Of a DNA stretch of 64,000 nucleotides, positions 18,676-27,874 are shown piece after piece (the stretch's first letter is position 1; every line of letters starts with the position of its first letter). Origin of the DNA: Terriglobia bacterium (GTDB lineage Bacteria; Acidobacteriota; Terriglobia; Bryobacterales; Bryobacteraceae); NCBI GenBank assembly GCA_021324615.1, contig JAJPIT010000016.1, positions 1-64,000 of the forward strand, written 5' to 3'. The notes under the pieces are model-generated. The model was not told where the DNA came from. It saw only the letters and a program-made list of their open reading frames with translations, and searched no databases. The translations under genes were made by a program, and so were the position numbers.

Positions 18676-20736
18676 TCAGCGCTTGGCCAGCTTCCGGGCG
18701 AAGAAGTCTTCGGCGGCGTGATAGGCGCGGAGCCAGTCCTGCTCCAGCAGAAAATCGTGAATTTCGTCGGGGAAGATCAGTTCCTCGAAATCGACGCCCT
18801 GCGCGCGCAGCGCGGCGACCAGATTCACGGTCTGGCTGAAATCGACGTTGCGGTCGTCGTCGCCGTGAATCAGAAGAACCGGCGAGCGCCAGGTCTTGAT
18901 GCTGGCCATGGGTGAGGATTCGAACGCCAGGCGGATCTGATCCTGCTGTTTGAGCGGATCGAGATTGGGATTGGCCACGCTGCCGCCGCGGGCGCTCCAG
19001 TCGTGGACGCCGTGCATATCGACGCCGGCGGCGAACATGCCGCTCGCCCGCGACAAAGCCAGCGCCGTGAGATAGCCGCCGTAGGATCCGCCCCAGACGC
19101 CGATGCGCGAGCTGTCCACGTCGGAACGGGAGCGCAGATAGAGGCCCGCGCCGATCACGTCGTTATATTCGCTGGCGCCGGTGGCCCCGTAGTTTTCCGC
19201 TTCGCGGAAATTCAGGCCGTAGCCGATCCCGCTGCGGTAATTCACGCTGAGCACGACGTAACCCTTGCTCGCCATGTACTGATTCATGCCGTAGGCGTTG
19301 GAGTAGTAATACATGTAGTGCCAGCCGAGCAGCATCTGCCGCCGCGATCCGCCGTGGAAGAAGACCAGCGCGGGATGTCTTCCGCCGCCCTTGGGCAGAA
19401 AAAGCTGGCCGTGGATGCTCAAGCCGTCAGCGGCGGGGAAGATCACCTGCTGCGGAACCACCTGTTCGGCTTGCGAATAATCGGAGGGGATCGAATCGGG
19501 CGCCAGATCGCGCGGCGCGCTGCTGGCGGGCTTGACCGCGGCGCGAATCGTTTCGGTGGCGCTCGAACGAAGGTAGGCGACGTCGCCGTTGCCGGCGTCC
19601 TCGGGTTCGAGCTCGATGCCGTCGCCGTTGCGGGCGAGAACCGGCCGGGGGACGCCGCCCGCCACCGGAACGCGCCAGTTGTGGCGGCGGTCGATATCGT
19701 CCTGGTTGGAGGAGAACAGCACTTCGCGGCGATTGGCGGTCAAGGAAACGTGCTCGATTTCGAAGTCGCCGGGTGTGAGCAGCACCGCCGGGCCGCCTTC
19801 GGCGGAAACCGAGTAGAGATGCAGCCAGCCGGTTTTCTCCCAGGGAAAAACGAGGCGGTCGCCGGCGGCCCAGAAAAGCTGATCGGAGGCGACCATGGGA
19901 TGGAATGCGCTGCCGGGGCCCTGATCGGCGCGCCAGACTTCGCGGCCCTGGCCGGTAGCAAGGTCGGCGATGCGAATCGACCAGGGAGTGAGAGCCTCGC
20001 GCACGGGGCCGGCGCCGCCGGGGCGGTTGACGCTGGCGATGCGGATGAAGGCGAGGCGGCGGCCGTCGATGCTCCAGGCGGGCGATTCGTCGCGATCCGA
20101 GGACGGATCAAGGTATTTGAGCGATTTATCGGCGGTCGAATAAACCTCGATCAGGGCGTGATCGCCGCGGTTGGACACGAAGGCCAGATGGGAGCCATCG
20201 GGAGACCAGCGGAGCGTGCTGGGATTGGCTTTGGTCTGGACAATCTCGACGGGTTTATCCATGCCGTCGATGGCGGTGAGATAAATCTGGCGGTTGCGGA
20301 TGAAGGCCACGCGGCCGTCGTGAGAGACTGCGGGCGAGTGGCCGTCGGCGAGCTTGCGCGGCGCGCCGCCGTCGAAGGCAATGACGTAGATCGCCTGCTC
20401 CGGCGTCATCGCCGCGCTGCGCGGGTTGGGGTTGTCGCGCCCGATGTGCTCCAGATCGCCGCCCCGCACGTAGACGATCGATTTGCCGTCGGCGCTCCAC
20501 TGGATCATGCCAATATCCTGGCCGTCGTCTTCTTTATAAGAAGTGAGCCGCCGACCTTTGTAGTCGGGCGCGGAAGCGACCCACAGATTGCGCGCGCCGC
20601 GTTCGTTCAGAATCCAGACCAGCTTTCCTCCGCCGGGAGCGGCATGAATTTCGGAGGCGAACGGAGCTGAGAGATATTGTTCGAGCGTCGCGGCGGAGCA
20701 GCTCAGGATGGAGAAAAGCAGGAGGATCGAACGCAT
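18676..20736 (-). CDS. Exported S9-family prolyl-oligopeptidase-like peptidase
   Basis: This 686-residue serine peptidase has a signal peptide (MRSILLLFSILSCSAATLEQ), an N-terminal beta-propeller (WSPDGSHLAFVSNRG-type WD40/TolB-like blades, about 40-400) and a C-terminal alpha/beta-hydrolase domain. The catalytic triad is visible as GGSYGG (Ser), HGDDDRNVDF (Asp) and EIHDF (His). It probably trims peptides in the periplasm. TATAAA lies 8 nt before the ATG at 20736, with no ribosome site. Confidence 0.92.
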   Translation of the reverse strand: MRSILLLFSILSCSAATLEQYLSAPFASEIHAAPGGGKLVWILNERGARNLWVASAPDYKGRRLTSYKEDDGQDIGMIQWSADGKSIVYVRGGDLEHIGRDNPNPRSAAMTPEQAIYVIAFDGGAPRKLADGHSPAVSHDGRVAFIRNRQIYLTAIDGMDKPVEIVQTKANPSTLRWSPDGSHLAFVSNRGDHALIEVYSTADKSLKYLDPSSDRDESPAWSIDGRRLAFIRIASVNRPGGAGPVREALTPWSIRIADLATGQGREVWRADQGPGSAFHPMVASDQLFWAAGDRLVFPWEKTGWLHLYSVSAEGGPAVLLTPGDFEIEHVSLTANRREVLFSSNQDDIDRRHNWRVPVAGGVPRPVLARNGDGIELEPEDAGNGDVAYLRSSATETIRAAVKPASSAPRDLAPDSIPSDYSQAEQVVPQQVIFPAADGLSIHGQLFLPKGGGRHPALVFFHGGSRRQMLLGWHYMYYYSNAYGMNQYMASKGYVVLSVNYRSGIGYGLNFREAENYGATGASEYNDVIGAGLYLRSRSDVDSSRIGVWGGSYGGYLTALALSRASGMFAAGVDMHGVHDWSARGGSVANPNLDPLKQQDQIRLAFESSPMASIKTWRSPVLLIHGDDDRNVDFSQTVNLVAALRAQGVDFEELIFPDEIHDFLLEQDWLRAYHAAEDFFARKLAKR

Positions 20737-20744
20737 GATCAGAT

Positions 20745-20750
20745 TTTATA
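20745..20750 (-). promoter_or_regulatory. Candidate -10 box of a leaderless promoter (S9 peptidase)
   Basis: TATAAA ends 8 nt before the ATG at 20736. No Shine-Dalgarno lies between. The divergent AMP-ligase gene has its own candidate box at 20804. Confidence 0.4.
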
Positions 20751-20803
20751 GCAGGCGCGGCAACGCGCAAGCGCGGAAGCCGGTGCCGCGCGGCTCCGGC
20801 TGA

Positions 20804-20809
20804 TAGAAT
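20804..20809 (+). promoter_or_regulatory. Candidate -10 box of a leaderless promoter (AMP-binding ligase)
   Basis: TAGAAT ends 7 nt before the ATG at 20817. No clear -35 or ribosome site. Confidence 0.35.
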
Positions 20810-20816
20810 TTCCGAG

Positions 20817-22430
20817 ATGGCCAGCTATGCCCGCGGTCCCGACCTGGAGCTCACCAGCTTGACGACTCATCAGATCTTCCGGCAAACCGTGGAGCGGTTT
20901 CCGGAGCGCGACGCCTTGCTTGTCCGGCATCAGAACATCCGGCTGAAGTGGCGCGAATTGGCGGAGGAAGTCGAGCGCACCGCGCGCGGGTTGATCGGGC
21001 TGGGGCTGGAGCCCGGCGACCGGGTCGGCGTCTGGGCGGCGAATTGCGCGGAGTGGATTTATCTCCAGCTCGGCTGTGCGCGCGCGGGATTGGTGCAGGT
21101 CAACGTCAATCCCGCCTATCGCGCGCATGAGTTGAAGTACGTTCTAAAAAAATCCGGGATGAAGGCGCTGATGCTTCGCTCCGGGGATGCGCGGGCTGAT
21201 TACCGGGCGATTCTCGAGGAGGCCCGCCGGGGTCAGGATCTGGCGCTGCGGCACATCATTTATCTCGGCGAAGATTCGTGGGCGCGAATGATCGAGGCCG
21301 GAGTTGAGGCAGGGGCCGGGCCGCGGGATTGCCACGACGTAGTCAATATCCAATACACCTCCGGCACCACGGGAGCTCCCAAAGGGGTGCTGCTCACCCA
21401 TCACAATTTAGTGAACAACGGGCGCATTATCGCGGAGAGCCTGCGGATTACCGAAGCCGACCGCATCTGCGTTCCCGTGCCGATGTATCACTGCTTCGGC
21501 TGCGTCGGCGGCACTATGGTTTCGATCAATACCGGCGCGGCGATGATTCTCCCTGCGCCGTCGTTCGATCCGCTGTGCACCATGGAGGCCATTCAGGAGG
21601 ATCGCGCGACCACTATCTATGGCGTGCCGACCATGTTTATCGCGCAGCTCCAGCATCCCGAGTTCTCCCGCTTCGATTTTTCCAGCTTGCGGACCGGCAT
21701 CATGGCCGGCGCGCCCTGCCCCATCGAGGTGATGAAGCGCGTGGTCGCCGATATGCACTGCCCGCAGATGACGATCATTTACGGCCAGACCGAATCGTCG
21801 CCGACGATCACCGCCGCCAGCGTCGACGATTCGCTGGAGCGGCGCACTTCAACGGTGGGCAAAGCGTGCCCGGCCACGGAAGTGAAGATCGTTTCGCTCA
21901 CTGGCGAGACCGTGCCCATCGGCGAACAGGGCGAGCTCTGTACACGCGGGTACCTGGTGATGAAAGGCTACGATCAGGAGCCGGAGGCGACCGCGCGCGC
22001 CATCGACCCGGAGGGCTGGCTGCACACCGGAGATCTGGCCACCATGCGGCCGGACGGCTATTTTCGCATCACCGGGCGATTGAAAGACCTGATTATTCGC
22101 GGCGGCGAAAATATTTATCCGCGCGAAGTGGAGGAGTTTTTGTACACGCATCCCAAAATTGCGGAGGTACAGGTGGTCGGTGTGCCGGATGAAAAGATGG
22201 GCGAAGCCGTCGCGGCGTGGGTCAAACTGAAGTCCGGCGCAACGATGACCGCGGACGAACTGCGCGATTTCTGCAAGGGGCGGATCGCGCACTTCAAAAT
22301 CCCCCAGTATATAAGGTTCGTCGAAGCGTTTCCGATGACGGTGACCGGAAAGATTCAGAAATTCGTGATGCGGGAAACCGAGATCCGCGAGCGGCATCTG
22401 GAAAACGCGGCCAATATCGAGACGGCCTAA
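20817..22430 (+). CDS. AMP-binding acyl-CoA synthetase
   Basis: This 537-residue adenylate-forming enzyme is of the medium/long-chain acyl-CoA ligase type. It activates a carboxylic acid with ATP and joins it to CoA. The P-loop-like YTSGTTGAPKGVLLTHHN, YGQTESSP, the hinge GRLKDLIIRGGENIYP and the C-terminal catalytic lysine in TVTGKIQKF are all present. The substrate cannot be read from sequence; a medium-chain or branched acid is likely. The enoyl-CoA hydratase/AtuA module at 54243-56657 could in principle use its product. The gene ends in a bidirectional hairpin. Confidence 0.9.
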   Translation: MASYARGPDLELTSLTTHQIFRQTVERFPERDALLVRHQNIRLKWRELAEEVERTARGLIGLGLEPGDRVGVWAANCAEWIYLQLGCARAGLVQVNVNPAYRAHELKYVLKKSGMKALMLRSGDARADYRAILEEARRGQDLALRHIIYLGEDSWARMIEAGVEAGAGPRDCHDVVNIQYTSGTTGAPKGVLLTHHNLVNNGRIIAESLRITEADRICVPVPMYHCFGCVGGTMVSINTGAAMILPAPSFDPLCTMEAIQEDRATTIYGVPTMFIAQLQHPEFSRFDFSSLRTGIMAGAPCPIEVMKRVVADMHCPQMTIIYGQTESSPTITAASVDDSLERRTSTVGKACPATEVKIVSLTGETVPIGEQGELCTRGYLVMKGYDQEPEATARAIDPEGWLHTGDLATMRPDGYFRITGRLKDLIIRGGENIYPREVEEFLYTHPKIAEVQVVGVPDEKMGEAVAAWVKLKSGATMTADELRDFCKGRIAHFKIPQYIRFVEAFPMTVTGKIQKFVMRETEIRERHLENAANIETA

Positions 22431-22448
22431 CGGGGGACTCCGCCCCGT
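22430..22448. terminator. Bidirectional hairpin between convergent genes
   Basis: ACGGGG and CCCCGT form a 6-bp stem with a 7-base loop at the junction of the AMP-ligase gene and the convergent 22455 gene. There is no U tract, so it would be a weak or factor-assisted terminator. Confidence 0.4.
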
Positions 22449-22454
22449 CGGGCC

Positions 22455-22823
22455 CTAAGCGGCCTTGAGGCGGATGTCCACGATCGCCGAGGTGACGATC
22501 GGACCGCGATAGGCGGGATGGCGGTATTCCAGGTGCATCCCGCGGCCTAAATACGAAGTCTTGAGCATGGACCCGCCCCAGTTCGATCCGCTGATGCTCA
22601 CCTCGACCGGTTCCGGGCAGAACTCGGGATGGCCCCAAATGAGCGCGCGGCCATCGCGGCGGACCACCAGCGTGTACCAGCGGTTCTGGGTTTCCACCTC
22701 GATGGTGCTTTCCTCCGGCAGATCGTTCAAATAAACCCCGCCTTCAATCTCGCTGCGGATAATGTTCGCGTTGATCTGATCGCTCAGATTCCGGTGGGGA
22801 ATGAACAAGTTTGTATTGCGCAC
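22455..22823 (-). CDS. Conserved hypothetical protein, Acidobacteria-type
   Basis: This is a 122-residue soluble protein with no signal peptide, starting at GTG ([19 protein letters not shown]). It is rich in beta-strand patterns: [55 protein letters not shown] and [11 protein letters not shown] recognise the motif layout ([18 protein letters not shown]) as recurrent in Acidobacteria but know no function. TAAAAT lies 8 nt before the GTG, inside the end of the upstream glycosyltransferase gene. Confidence 0.75.
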   Translation of the reverse strand: MRNTNLFIPHRNLSDQINANIIRSEIEGGVYLNDLPEESTIEVETQNRWYTLVVRRDGRALIWGHPEFCPEPVEVSISGSNWGGSMLKTSYLGRGMHLEYRHPAYRGPIVTSAIVDIRLKAA

Positions 22824-22831
22824 CCAGTCTT

Positions 22832-22837
22832 ATTTTA
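22832..22837 (-). promoter_or_regulatory. Candidate -10 box of a leaderless promoter (22455 gene)
   Basis: TAAAAT ends 8 nt before the GTG at 22823 and overlaps the stop codon of the upstream gene. Only AAGACTGG lies between, a poor ribosome site. Confidence 0.35.
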
Positions 22838-23929
22838 TAACCTGAGATTTCGCCAGGCGGCTGGCCAGGTGAAACGGTCAAGGTACAGATGGCGGCCGGC
22901 TTCGCCGAGCGACCGGCGGCGCGCCGCGTCGGCGAGCAGACCCTCAATGGCGAGGACAAATTCTTCCGCGGTATCGGCGATCAGAAGATGTTCGCCCGGC
23001 CGCGCGCCGAGGCCTTCGGCGCCCAGCGAAGTCGAAACGACGGCGCGCGCGGCGGCCCACGCTTCCAGAATCTTGAAGCGCGTCCCGCTGCCGGACCGCA
23101 GCGGGACCACGCAGACTTTGGCGCGCGCCAGTTCGGCGACGGCGTCTTGCACCGGACCGGTGAGCGTGATCCGGGAGGCGCCCCGCAGCAGCGGGCGCAC
23201 GGCGTGCTCATTGCGCCCGATCAGCCGCCACTCTGAGGCGCCGCGCAGCCGCGGCCAGATTTCTTGCGCGAACCAGCGCACCGCTTCGATGTTGGGATGA
23301 TACTCGAGATTGCCGCTGAAGGCGATGCAATCTTCCTCCTCCACCTGCGGACATTCCATCACCGGCAGCGCGTTCGGGTAGACGCAGATGTCGGGATGGC
23401 GGAGCCGGCGCGCGTCGTCGCCGGAGGCCACCAGCAACTGATCGAACTGCGGCAGCCACTCGGCCTCCCAGCGCTCGGAAGCGCGGGCGAAGCGGCGGAG
23501 CGCGAGGCGTTGCAGTCCGCGGCTCGCCTCGGCGTGGGTGCGCGCGAGCCGGCTTTCGATGTTGTGCAAGTCGAGGATGAGGCGGCGGCAGTGCGGGCGC
23601 AGCGTGCGGGCGTAGGGCGCGCACCAGAAATGCTCGATGATGGCGAGATCGTAACGGCGGCCGTCCAGCAGCGGCGCCAGTTGTGCTTCGAATCCCGCGA
23701 AGCGGTCGATCAGCGGAGGGACGCCGCGCAGGAACCGCCATCCGTTGCGCCACACCCGCGGCAGAAGCGATTTGGAGTGATGCGGCAGCACGAATCGGGC
23801 CACCTCCACCTGGTAATGCTGGCGCAGATATTCGAGCAGCGACGCCGATCGAAGGCCGCCTCCGCCCAAGCCGGCGGCGGGTTCCTCGGGGGAAAGAAAC
23901 AGCGCGCTGGGCCTCGCCATCCGATTCAT
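22835..23929 (-). CDS. Glycosyltransferase, GT4-like
   Basis: This 364-residue GT-B fold transferase is probably involved in polysaccharide or glycolipid synthesis. The N-terminal domain begins with the acceptor-loop pattern GLGGGGLRSASLL. The C-terminal nucleotide-sugar domain has the segment SGTRFKILEAWAAARAVVST, which carries the family's conserved Glu. Donor and acceptor are unknown. It starts MNRMARP (two ATGs, 23929 and 23920). It lies 9 bp after the next glycosyltransferase gene, so the two are probably one operon. Confidence 0.85.
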   Translation of the reverse strand: MNRMARPSALFLSPEEPAAGLGGGGLRSASLLEYLRQHYQVEVARFVLPHHSKSLLPRVWRNGWRFLRGVPPLIDRFAGFEAQLAPLLDGRRYDLAIIEHFWCAPYARTLRPHCRRLILDLHNIESRLARTHAEASRGLQRLALRRFARASERWEAEWLPQFDQLLVASGDDARRLRHPDICVYPNALPVMECPQVEEEDCIAFSGNLEYHPNIEAVRWFAQEIWPRLRGASEWRLIGRNEHAVRPLLRGASRITLTGPVQDAVAELARAKVCVVPLRSGSGTRFKILEAWAAARAVVSTSLGAEGLGARPGEHLLIADTAEEFVLAIEGLLADAARRRSLGEAGRHLYLDRFTWPAAWRNLRL

Positions 23930-23938
23930 TCCGGCGCT

Positions 23939-25027
23939 TCAGTCCCGGCCGCGGGCGCTTCGGCGCCTGCGGAACCAGTTTCGGGCGGTGTCATAGACTT
24001 GACGGGTTTCTTTCGCGGCGCGGCTCCAGGAAAATTCGCGCGCGCGGGCGATGGCCCGCCGCCGCAGATCGCCGAAGCGGTCCGGCGAGTCGAGCGCGGC
24101 CGCGAGCGCCGCGATCCATCCCCGGGCGTCCCCGGCGTCGACGTGCACCGCCGCGCCGCCGGAGACCTCCATCACCGCGGGATCGCGGGAAGCGATCACC
24201 AGCGCTCCGCACTGCATGGCTTCGAGCACCGGCAGACCGAAGCCTTCGTAAAACGTCGGATAGACCACGGCGGCGGCGCCGGAATAGAGGCGGGGAAGCT
24301 CCGCGTCGGGGACCGCGCCGAGCAGCTCGAGCCCGGGCTCGGGCGGGATCGGCGTGAAATCGGACCGCGCGCGGCCGGCGATCTTCAGGCGCACGCCGCG
24401 GGATTTGTGCAACTCCCTCCACGCTTCGATGAGCATCGAAAGATTCTTGCGCGGCTCGAGGGTGCCGGCGAAGAAAAAATAGTCGCGTGTTCCGGCCGCG
24501 GCGGCCGGCTGGAACAACTCCGAAGCCGCCAGCGGGACGGCGATCACCCGGCTGGCGCGAAGACCGAAGCGGTCGATCACCGCGCGGCGGATGGCCTGGC
24601 TCGGCGTAATCACCATGGTGGCCAGCCCGGCCCGCAGCAGCAGCGGCGTCCGGCGGCGGATCCGCTCCGCGCCGGGCTGCCAGGCCGGAAAGAGCCACGG
24701 CGAAAGATCGTGGACCGTCATCACCCCGGGACGCAAGGGCAGATAGGGAACGGAAAAGTCCGTGCCGTGAAACAGGTCCGCCCCGCGCCGCATCATTTCC
24801 TGTTGCAGTCCCCAAAGCCACCACTTCCGGGCCAGCGGAGTGCGCGGCGGCTCGCCGTACTTCAGGTTTCCGGATGCGCCGTGAAGCTTGGGGAAAGGCT
24901 GATCGGAAAGCAGCCAGAATTCGTCCTCCGGAAATCGCGCCGCCATAGCCCTGGCCAGTTCCGCCGTGTAGCGCGCGACTCCGCCTGTCGGTACCGTCAA
25001 CGGAGTGGCATCCAGGGCGATGATCAC
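23939..25027 (-). CDS. Glycosyltransferase family 4
   Basis: This 362-residue GT4 retaining glycosyltransferase is distinct from the downstream partner at 22835. N-terminal TGGVARYTAELARAM is the acceptor side. The C-terminal half has YFFFAGTLEPRKNL and the EX7E motif in FYEGFGLPVLEAMQCGALVI. The start is a GTG at 25027 (VIIALDATPL); no ATG is near. Probably acts in cell-surface glycan assembly. It is 27 bp from the divergent PEGA gene, so the two share a promoter region. Confidence 0.9.
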   Translation of the reverse strand: MIIALDATPLTVPTGGVARYTAELARAMAARFPEDEFWLLSDQPFPKLHGASGNLKYGEPPRTPLARKWWLWGLQQEMMRRGADLFHGTDFSVPYLPLRPGVMTVHDLSPWLFPAWQPGAERIRRRTPLLLRAGLATMVITPSQAIRRAVIDRFGLRASRVIAVPLAASELFQPAAAAGTRDYFFFAGTLEPRKNLSMLIEAWRELHKSRGVRLKIAGRARSDFTPIPPEPGLELLGAVPDAELPRLYSGAAAVVYPTFYEGFGLPVLEAMQCGALVIASRDPAVMEVSGGAAVHVDAGDARGWIAALAAALDSPDRFGDLRRRAIARAREFSWSRAAKETRQVYDTARNWFRRRRSARGRD

Positions 25028-25042
25028 CTATTCTTTGAAGTG

Positions 25043-25048
25043 TAGGAT
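25043..25048 (+). promoter_or_regulatory. Candidate -10 box of a leaderless promoter (PEGA gene)
   Basis: TAGGAT lies 6 nt before the GTG at 25055 in a 27-bp divergent intergenic region. No -35 or ribosome site. Confidence 0.3.
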
Positions 25049-25054
25049 AACATC

Positions 25055-27838
25055 GTGGGCGCACAGAACCAGAATCCGCTCGAGGAGTTGAAGTATCTCG
25101 ATCAGCAGGTCGAGCTTGTCACCGAATTGGCCGACCTGAAGCCGATTTTTGCGCGGCTGGACGAGATCGCCAAGCAAAATCCGGATGACTTCGAGGTACA
25201 ACTGGTGGCCGGGGATGTGAAGCAGCATCTGGTGAATCGCGGGACCAAGATCAAGGAAGCGGCCCGGGAGCAGCGGCCGGCGGGACCGCCGCCCATTCCT
25301 GGCGCCATGGCGGACATCCGAGGTCCGGCCGCTCCGCCCGCGCCGCCGGCCGGCGCGCCGCCGCTGGCCGATACGCGTCCGCTGGCTCCGACCGTGAAAG
25401 TCCCGCGCGTTCCGCCGCCGATCCCCGGCCCGGCCGCCGAACCCAGGATTCCTGCGGGAGCAATGCCTCCGCCTCCCGAAGCGGCGCAGAAGGGCCCGCC
25501 GGTTTCCGCCACAGAGCTGATGGGGCCGGCCGCGGCGGCGCCTCCTTCGCCTCCGGTTCCTCCGATGCGGCTGATGTCCTCGGGCCAGTTCGCGCATCCC
25601 GGCGCGCCTGGCCCGCCGCGTCCTCCCGCCCTTCCGAAGCAGGACGCCGGGCGGCTGCCCAACACCACCACGCAGGCTTACGTCCCGCGGACGCCGGGCA
25701 GTCCCGCTTCGGCCGAACCCTTGAACACCGGCCAGCAATCCCCGGTGATGGCGGGCGCCGGGATGATCGGAGCGGGCGCTCCGCCGCGGGTGCCTCCTCC
25801 GGGGGCGCCGCAGCCGCAATCCCCGCGGTCCGCATCTCGGCAAGGCTCGCCGGTGAACTGGAAACGGTCGCTGCTGGTGGGCGCGCTGATCGGGGCCGTG
25901 GCGACCATCGCCATCATCGCGCTGCTGGTCAATCAGGCGCGCAAGCGCTTCCGGGACAAGGAAACCGCGTCCTCCACCGTGCTGGTGAATTTCACCACCA
26001 CGCCGGCGCAGGCCTCCATCCGCATCGATGGCGAGGCCAAATGCACTTCGCCGTGCTCGGTGCAACTGGCTCCTGGAACCTATCAGGTGACGGCGTTTCT
26101 CGATGGCTATGATCCGGCGGCAAGCTCGCTCAACGTCGCCGCGGGCCAGCCGGCTAACGTGCAGCTCGCCTTGAGCGCGCTGCCGCAGTCGGTGCGCATT
26201 ATCACTGATCTGGAGCAGGGAAAAATCGCTCTCGACGAGGCTCCCGCCGTGGATCTTCAGGAGGGGCAATACACGTTTGAAAAGATCGCGCCGGGAGCCC
26301 ACACCATCAAGTTGACGTCAAAAACGGGCGAAGCGTCCTTTTCCTTCTCGGTGGCCGAAGCCAGGCCGCCGGAGATCACCGGCACGGTGGCCGCGCGCAA
26401 TCTGGTCGCGGTGCTGGTGTCGAGCCTGGGCAGCCAGGCCCGCGTGTTTACGAATTCGGGGCCGTTGAAGCTGGCCGTCAACGGCCAGCCGGAAGGCGAC
26501 GCCGGCCCGGCCGGCGTGGATCTCAGGAATTTTCGTCCGGGGGCGGATGAGATCGTCGTCGGCGAGGGGAAAAATCAGCATACGCTGAACGAAACCTTTA
26601 CGCCGGCGCCGACGCTGACGGCGTTCTTCAAGTCCGACGTGAACCTCGGAACGCTGGTGGTGGTCACCGGAGAGGACGACGTGAAGGTGTTCGTGAACGG
26701 GAAGGAATACCGGCGGCGGACGCAGAAGGGTCAGGTTCGGATTCCGGCGATCGGCACCGTCGCGGTGCGCGTCGCCAAGGACGGATTTGAGTTCGCCCCG
26801 GCGCAAACCGCGGAGGTGAAGAAGGGCTCGGAGGTGCGGCTGGAGTTCAAGATGAAGCCGCTGCCGCGCATGTCCACGCTACAGATTCGCGGGGCCACGC
26901 CCGGCGCCGAAGTCCTGCTTGATCAGAACAGCATCGGCACCATCGGCGCGGATGGAAATTTCACTTCCACCAGCATTCCGCCCGGCGATCACACCATCGA
27001 TCTGCGGCGGGATCAGTTCACGCCGAAGCGTATGCTGCGCAGCTTCAGCGCGGGCCAGACGGTGGTGATCTCGGGATCCGACGCGGTGCTGGCCGCGGCG
27101 GCGGCCAACGGAACGATCCGCCTGGCGCGCACGCCGCCGGACGCCTCGGTGACCTATCGGCGGGCGGATGAGGCGCAGCCGCACGAGCTGCGGTCACCGC
27201 AGATCGAGCTGCCCGCAGGAACTTACGTGTTCACCGCCCGCGCGCCCGGTTACACCGAGAAATCGGAGCGCGTGCAGATCGCCGCCGGCGAGACCAAGAC
27301 GGTGGAGCTGGCGCTGGCGCGTATCGCAACGCCGGTGGTCAAGCCGGGCACCATGGCGGATTTCGAGGATCCCTCCGCCTGGCGGCGCGAAGGCGAGTTG
27401 TGGACGCATCGCGGCGGCGGATTTATTCCGTACAGGCTCGGTCCGAAAGGTGTGTACACGTTCACGGTGGAGCTGGTCCACGGCGGCAATCTGTTCAAGG
27501 GCGGGCGGATCCGCTGGGCTGTCCAGTATGTCGACAGCCGGAATTATCTGCTCTACGAGCTCGATCACAAGAATTTTTGGGCCGAAGTGGTGCAGAACGG
27601 CAAGAAATTCGAACGGGAAAAAATGCAGCACGATCTGGAAAAGCAAAAGGCGTTCACGCTTCAGGTCGAGATTACTCCGGAGCGCTGCGTGCACCGCATC
27701 CGCAACGCCAGCGGCCAATGGATGGTGCTCGATTCCTTCTCCGAGCCCGGGCGCGATTTTACCAAAGGGAAATTTGGTTTTTTGATCCAGGGCAAGGACG
27801 AAATCGGCGTGTCCGATTTTTCGTTCACTCCGAAGTAG
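25055..27838 (+). CDS. Single-span membrane protein with Pro-rich cytoplasmic half, PEGA repeats and a C-terminal lectin-like domain
   Basis: The protein has 927 residues. Residues 1-70 are helical (EELKYLDQQVELVTELADL). Residues 75-265 are Pro/Ala-rich and disordered. A transmembrane helix follows at 270-291 (LLVGALIGAVATIAIIALLV), flanked by basic residues, which puts the N-terminal part inside and the rest outside. Residues 312-382 form a PEGA domain (ASIRIDGEAKCTSPCSVQLA); further PEGA-like beta units run to about 760. Residues 765-927 look like a concanavalin-type carbohydrate-binding fold (ADFEDPSAWRREGELWTHRG, NYLLYELDHKNFW). No enzyme motif is seen. Start GTG. Confidence 0.8.
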   Translation: MGAQNQNPLEELKYLDQQVELVTELADLKPIFARLDEIAKQNPDDFEVQLVAGDVKQHLVNRGTKIKEAAREQRPAGPPPIPGAMADIRGPAAPPAPPAGAPPLADTRPLAPTVKVPRVPPPIPGPAAEPRIPAGAMPPPPEAAQKGPPVSATELMGPAAAAPPSPPVPPMRLMSSGQFAHPGAPGPPRPPALPKQDAGRLPNTTTQAYVPRTPGSPASAEPLNTGQQSPVMAGAGMIGAGAPPRVPPPGAPQPQSPRSASRQGSPVNWKRSLLVGALIGAVATIAIIALLVNQARKRFRDKETASSTVLVNFTTTPAQASIRIDGEAKCTSPCSVQLAPGTYQVTAFLDGYDPAASSLNVAAGQPANVQLALSALPQSVRIITDLEQGKIALDEAPAVDLQEGQYTFEKIAPGAHTIKLTSKTGEASFSFSVAEARPPEITGTVAARNLVAVLVSSLGSQARVFTNSGPLKLAVNGQPEGDAGPAGVDLRNFRPGADEIVVGEGKNQHTLNETFTPAPTLTAFFKSDVNLGTLVVVTGEDDVKVFVNGKEYRRRTQKGQVRIPAIGTVAVRVAKDGFEFAPAQTAEVKKGSEVRLEFKMKPLPRMSTLQIRGATPGAEVLLDQNSIGTIGADGNFTSTSIPPGDHTIDLRRDQFTPKRMLRSFSAGQTVVISGSDAVLAAAAANGTIRLARTPPDASVTYRRADEAQPHELRSPQIELPAGTYVFTARAPGYTEKSERVQIAAGETKTVELALARIATPVVKPGTMADFEDPSAWRREGELWTHRGGGFIPYRLGPKGVYTFTVELVHGGNLFKGGRIRWAVQYVDSRNYLLYELDHKNFWAEVVQNGKKFEREKMQHDLEKQKAFTLQVEITPERCVHRIRNASGQWMVLDSFSEPGRDFTKGKFGFLIQGKDEIGVSDFSFTPK

Positions 27839-27845
27839 GCCGGAG

Positions 27846-27864
27846 GGCGGGATTGCTCCCCGCC
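27846..27864. terminator. Bidirectional hairpin between convergent genes
   Basis: GGCGGG and CCCGCC pair around a 7-base loop in the 36-bp gap between the PEGA gene and the convergent anti-sigma-like gene. No U tract. Confidence 0.4.
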
Positions 27865-27874
27865 AGCCAGCCGT

